Shown piece after piece: positions 60,520 through 64,000 of a stretch of 64,000 nt of DNA. A program made the position numbers and the translations under genes. The DNA comes from Pararge aegeria. Lineage: Eukaryota; Arthropoda; Insecta; Lepidoptera; Nymphalidae. Below the pieces are notes generated by a model. The model was not told the DNA's origin. It searched no databases and saw only the letters and a program-made list of their open reading frames with translations. Within the stretch, counting starts at the first letter, position 1; each line of letters begins with the position of its first letter. The stretch spans positions 17,154,921 to 17,218,920 of the forward strand of contig NC_053194.1 in assembly GCF_905163445.1 (NCBI RefSeq), in the 5' to 3' direction.

Positions 60520-60668
60520 TTTCTACGCGGCAGCGTACCAGAACGCTGAAATGCTTGGTGGCATGTCTGTGTTTGTTGGTAACTAGTCTTCCCACCGGAC
60601 TGGAACTGAGAAAATTCCGATATTATAATTTTACAAATTTTCCCCGACGGGGAAATTTAACTAAAGCT
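60520..60668 (-). repeat. SINE-A middle and head part
   Basis: gcagcgtaccagaacgctga, aatgcttggtggcatgtctg, tgtttgttggtaactagtct, tcccaccggactggaactga, gaaaattccgatattataat and tccccgacggggaaat. The B box is destroyed. Confidence 0.6.
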
Positions 60669-60934
60669 CTCTCTTCTTTCTTCCTCTAAGTCCCATGTGC
60701 TCTATTACCAGTTATTTAAAGGATTAAACTCAAAAAATGTGATTCATTTCGAACGCATTCGGGGCTTTTAGTCATGAGCTTATCCACGGGACGCCAATGC
60801 TCGGGTGCTCAATCACAGATTCAAAATTACGTTAACTGTTAAAAATAACTTATAGTTTAAATATTCAGAAACTTGTGGAGGATCCACAGTACCATTAAAA
60901 AAAAAGAAAAGTGGTCTACAGATAAAATAATACT

Positions 60935-61055
60935 ATAATAATAATAATACTCTTTTATTGTAAACCAAAAAATAAAATGTAGTTACAGGCAACCAAAGGC
61001 GTAAAAGGAAAATAAAACATATATATGTTAGGTGGTGCAATAAATAAGATATAAA
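60935..61055 (-). repeat. LINE-H-like 3' end
   Basis: (ATA)n tail, tactcttttattgtaaacca, aaaaataaaatgtagttaca, ggcaaccaaaggcgtaaaag and tatatgttaggtggtgcaat. It matches 24300-24480 in order. Confidence 0.65.
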
Positions 61056-61420
61056 CGTTACACAAATAGTTTTACATATATATTATACAAAAAAGGTGTA
61101 GGTAGGTAGACATACATACAAAAACATTAGCCATAATTAATACAAATTATATAAAGTGCAAAAGGTTGTTGATGTATAAATTACATCACATTCCACAGCA
61201 GAAACGAAATGTCCAAACAAAAATCCTGGAAAATTCAGTCACTTAATTAAATGTTTAACGTCGTTTCAGCTGGAACAAAGGGGTTGGGAACTTGGGGCGC
61301 AGTCTTTGTTTTACGTTACCTGATTGAAAGTTAACAATGAATATAAGAATAGAGTACTTTACTGGATATTTTTCACTATTATTCTTTGAAAAATGGTGAT
61401 ATTCATTTAATACGGCATTT
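61056..61420. other. No recognised feature
   Basis: AT-rich, possibly LINE-H interior; no frame of substance. Confidence 0.3.
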
Positions 61421-61680
61421 GACGGCCGATTGGCACAGTGGGCTGCTTTCTGATTCCAAGGCCAAGGGTTCGATTCCCACAACTGAAAAATGTTTGTGTG
61501 ATGAACATGAATGTTTTAGTATCTGGGTGTTTATATGTATTTTATAAGTATTTATGTACATTATTCATAAAAAAATATTCATTCAAAATATTTATTCGAG
61601 TCATGTTAGCACCCATAACACAAGCTACTCTTACTTTGGGGCTAGATGGCGAAGTGTGTATTGTCGTATATTAAAAAAAA
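61421..61680 (+). repeat. SINE-C with 14-bp head deletion
   Basis: gacggccgattggcacagtg, then ggctgctttctgattccaag (the gcagcgaccct segment is shortened), gccaagggttcgattcccac, aactgaaaaatgtttgtgtg, a body with an extra attcaaaatatttattcgag, cataacacaagctactctta, ctttggggctagatggcgaa and an A-rich tail. A and B boxes are still recognisable. Confidence 0.85.
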
Positions 61681-61744
61681 ATTATAATAAAAGGCGGAGA
61701 ACGATATGGACAAATAATCATTTTCAACATATGAACGGTCACAA

Positions 61745-61880
61745 ATCCCAAAGTCAAATATTTCTATATTCAAATAGTCAAATAGATGGCACTTTTCATG
61801 CGTATATTACATGTAAAATAATACATAGAAGTGAGTTGATGGCGATAACTAAATTCGTCAACTTAAAATTATTCAAAATT
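61745..61880 (-). repeat. LINE-D 3' end fragment
   Basis: cccaaagtcaaatatttcta, tattcaaatagtcaaataga, tggcacttttcatgcgtata, ttacatgtaaaata, gagttgatggcgataactaa and attcgtcaacttaaaa match the 20015-20290 copy. It ends before the agctacgaggg word. Confidence 0.75.
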
Positions 61881-62189
61881 AGCACTCCACAAGCAAAGTA
61901 AATACACAATATATATAAAGATATTTAAATATCTGCGAGAATTTATTAGGAACACTGAAAATAAAAATGAATTTAATTAAATACCTGAGGTATTTGAGAG
62001 CAACTCTTTTATTCCGTAAATATGTTTTTTTTTTTTCATTATGAGCATCTCCAATAAAATTGATTTCCCTACTATACAATGTCCTAACCTAACTTATCTT
62101 TTTCAAATTCATAGAATTTGATGTAAAAAAATGGCTGTTGCCCAAACTGGGTGTACATACATAACATAATTAAATTTATTCTAAATATC
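61881..62189. other. No recognised feature
   Basis: AT-rich. Nothing recognised. Confidence 0.3.
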
Positions 62190-62482
62190 TTAATATATAT
62201 AAATCTCCTGTCACGATGTTTGTCCGCGATGGACTCCTAAACTACTGAACCGATTTTAAATTAAATTGGCACACCGTGAGCAGTCTGGTCCAACTTAAGA
62301 GATAGGATAGCTTAGATCTTTAAGTAAAGTCACAATTTTATTTTATTTCAAATTATTTGTCTATAATTAATTGACAGTCACATGTTATATGTATATACAA
62401 CTATACTCATTTAAGGCTTAGCGATACTGAATACTTTAAAAACAAAATCAAACGCAGACGAAGTCGCGGGCAACAGCTAGTT
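62190..62482 (+). repeat. Helitron-like / Lep repeat, plus
   Basis: atatataaatctcctgtcac, gatgtttgtccgcgatggac, tcctaaactactgaaccgat, ..., catttaaggcttagcgatac, tgaatactttaaaaacaaaa, tcaaacgcagacgaagtcgc and gggcaacagctag, ending CTAG at about 62480. The last ~80 bp are the reverse complement of the 25530 opening. The CTAG end with the preceding GC-rich stem-like gacgaagtcgc fits Helitron 3' ends. Confidence 0.5.
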
Positions 62483-62995
62483 GTATTATAAATGTTTCAC
62501 TGTGTATTGAGCTGAATACACAAACAATATAACATTGTTGTCTGATAATCCAAGATAATGATTTTCTACGGAAGAGCGGGATGTCCTGGCACAGGCCGCA
62601 TATTACTTACTTAAAAGGATGGCCCAATAACTGATCAACGTTTTGTAAAACCTTTTTAAAAATAAATTATTTTTCATTAAAAAAAAAACTTAACCTTTAT
62701 GAGCATAATATTTAGAGCGTACAATTTCCATTCTCATCTGATACCAACCTCGAATTGGTGGCGTCTTCAAGAGTAAATAATGGAAATTATTTTGTGTAAT
62801 TTTTTTTATGACTTAGTTATTATTAGGTACACCTACTTTATATTTTATTCTGTGGTCTGGAACAATAACAAATTACCGATAGAGTGAGGAGTAACACTTG
62901 ATCGCGTTTACGCTGTGACGCGTAGGCGTGCCATAGTGTAAATGAGACCGTCAAATATAATCAACGGAAAATATATGACAAATACACCTTTGTAA
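62483..62995. other. No recognised feature
   Basis: AT-rich. No gene. Confidence 0.3.
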
Positions 62996-63365
62996 ATTTA
63001 AATTCAAATTCAAAATTTCTTGATTCATGTAGGCTTTAGGCCTATCACAGGCACTTATGTTCATACATAAATGTTTACATAATTGTAAGGGGATGGTGAT
63101 AACTTCGTTCGCCAACTTTAACCTAAAGCTACGAGGGTTCCAAACGCGCCCTGGTCTAAGAAGAGCCCACAACAAACTTCGCCGGGTAATTTTGTTTTTT
63201 GTTAATCACCATTTGACAGTGAATTAATATTAAGCTATGAAGTTTTTGAAGCAATTCACACCCAAGCTTTTTATCATTTAAGTAATCCTTAACATTATAA
63301 TAGGATTTTATACATTTTATATAAACTTTGAACTTATTTAGAGACATCACAAAGATTTCTTTCGG
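62996..63365 (-). pseudogene. LINE-D 3' end with decayed C-terminus
   Basis: The (AAATTC)-type tail, atttcttgattcatgtaggc, ggcctatcacaggcacttat, aaggggatggtgataacttc, gctacgagggttccaaacgc, gccctggtctaagaagagcc and cacaacaaacttcgccgggt are followed by coding sequence whose minus frame reads MSLNKFKVYIK, then KSYYNVKDYLNDKK. Relative to 48956-49070 the RKLTE codons are deleted and a base change shifts the end (KKLGCELL). It is 5' truncated near 63365. Confidence 0.8.
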
Positions 63366-64000
63366 TATTTTGTACGGTGTTTCATTCGGTGTTTACTGTT
63401 TATACATATTTTTATACTGTTCTAACACACAGTTTGATATTTTGCGTAGTAGAACTTTTCGTGACATGTCCGCCATGTTTATTTTGCTGCAAAGCAGCAC
63501 TCCAGATCGGTTTTCCCTGTGTCATAAAAGGCTCATGAGGCTTAACACCTAAACCTCAGTTTGATGAATACAAAGCGGCATGTTCGCATGGCATGCAAGG
63601 AACACACCCTTCCTTGCATGCCATAAGAATTGCTCTGTTTATAGCCGATGGTGGCCACTTACCATCGGATAGCCCATCCACTTAGTCCATCAATTTAAAA
63701 AAAAAAGTTGTTTGATTTATTATATCTTTGAACTTCACTAGATATTCAAACTCTAAATAATTTTGTATCTGAAGTTTCTTCTGAAAGATGACGGTTAATC
63801 AATATAAGTTCTACAAATAGACTTAAATATATGAATCAACAAATTACTAGTTATTGTTCAACATGGATTAATTAAACTAGTGAGACTTCAAAGGCTGTTT
63901 GGTTTGTGATGTTACAGACTATTGACTTACTGCCTTTGTGTATTCTGTGACGCAATAATTCTATCTGTGGTAACCGCGCCAATTTAATGTAGGTACACCT
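63366..64000. other. No gene; one perfect hairpin
   Basis: AT-rich. It contains a perfect inverted repeat with 15-bp arms at 63588-63602 and 63610-63624 (atggcatgcaaggaa / ttccttgcatgccat, 7-nt loop). The plus frame 63328-63552 starts inside a LINE-D copy on the opposite strand and is not a gene. Confidence 0.4.

Overview
The window is non-coding, AT-rich animal DNA of a kind that suggests a moth or butterfly (Lepidoptera). The evidence is a dense set of tRNA-headed SINEs, 3' ends of non-LTR retrotransposons with short microsatellite tails, and short Helitron-like repeats that I associate with lepidopteran genomes. That attribution rests on memory of repeat families, not on a search. I found no convincing exon of a host gene, no rRNA, no functional tRNA and nothing bacterial or plasmid-like. 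Family labels below (SINE-A, SINE-B, SINE-C, LINE-D, LINE-E, repeat-F, LINE-H, repeat-I) are mine, for cross-reference within this window.

The two real coding genes are both retrotransposon polymerases. At 5.6-8.4 kb a 930-codon endonuclease/reverse transcriptase ORF2 is uninterrupted and overlaps the decayed tail of an ORF1 by 8 nt. At 50.3-53.6 kb there is an open ~1,097-codon endonuclease/reverse transcriptase with a C-terminal C2H2 finger. The second element (49509-53603) is bounded by a perfect 13-bp target-site duplication and sits inside an older, decayed LINE (LINE-D, minus strand), whose polymerase remnant continues on both sides.

Region by region. 0-5 kb: sparse repeats, a head-to-head pair of repeat-F and a nearly perfect 171-bp direct duplication. 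5-9 kb: the first LINE and a SINE-A fragment. 9-15 kb: decayed repeats, including two diverged copies of one unknown family. 15-26 kb: SINEs, Helitron-like pieces, LINE-D copies and a (GA)n tract. 27-28.1 kb: five diverged tandem units of about 140-190 bp, one boundary split by a SINE-C. 28-36 kb: clustered and nested SINEs, and LINE tails in opposing orientations. 37-43 kb: an 82-bp-arm fold-back, an ~80-bp minisatellite and more LINE/SINE fragments. 43.5-48.5 kb: a tRNA-like element with inverted ends and more SINEs. 48.5-54 kb: the nested LINEs. 54-64 kb: a CAGGGCTAGC-ended element, a 26-bp perfect palindrome, a hAT-type MITE with a perfect 8-bp duplication and a decayed sibling, then further LINE/SINE debris.

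The parts interact only as transposition machinery. The SINEs carry matches to RNA polymerase III A and B boxes and presumably relied on LINE-encoded reverse transcriptase. Which LINE served which SINE cannot be settled here, because I did not establish shared 3' ends. The most informative structures are the nested insertions, which give relative ages, and the inverted and tandem duplications.
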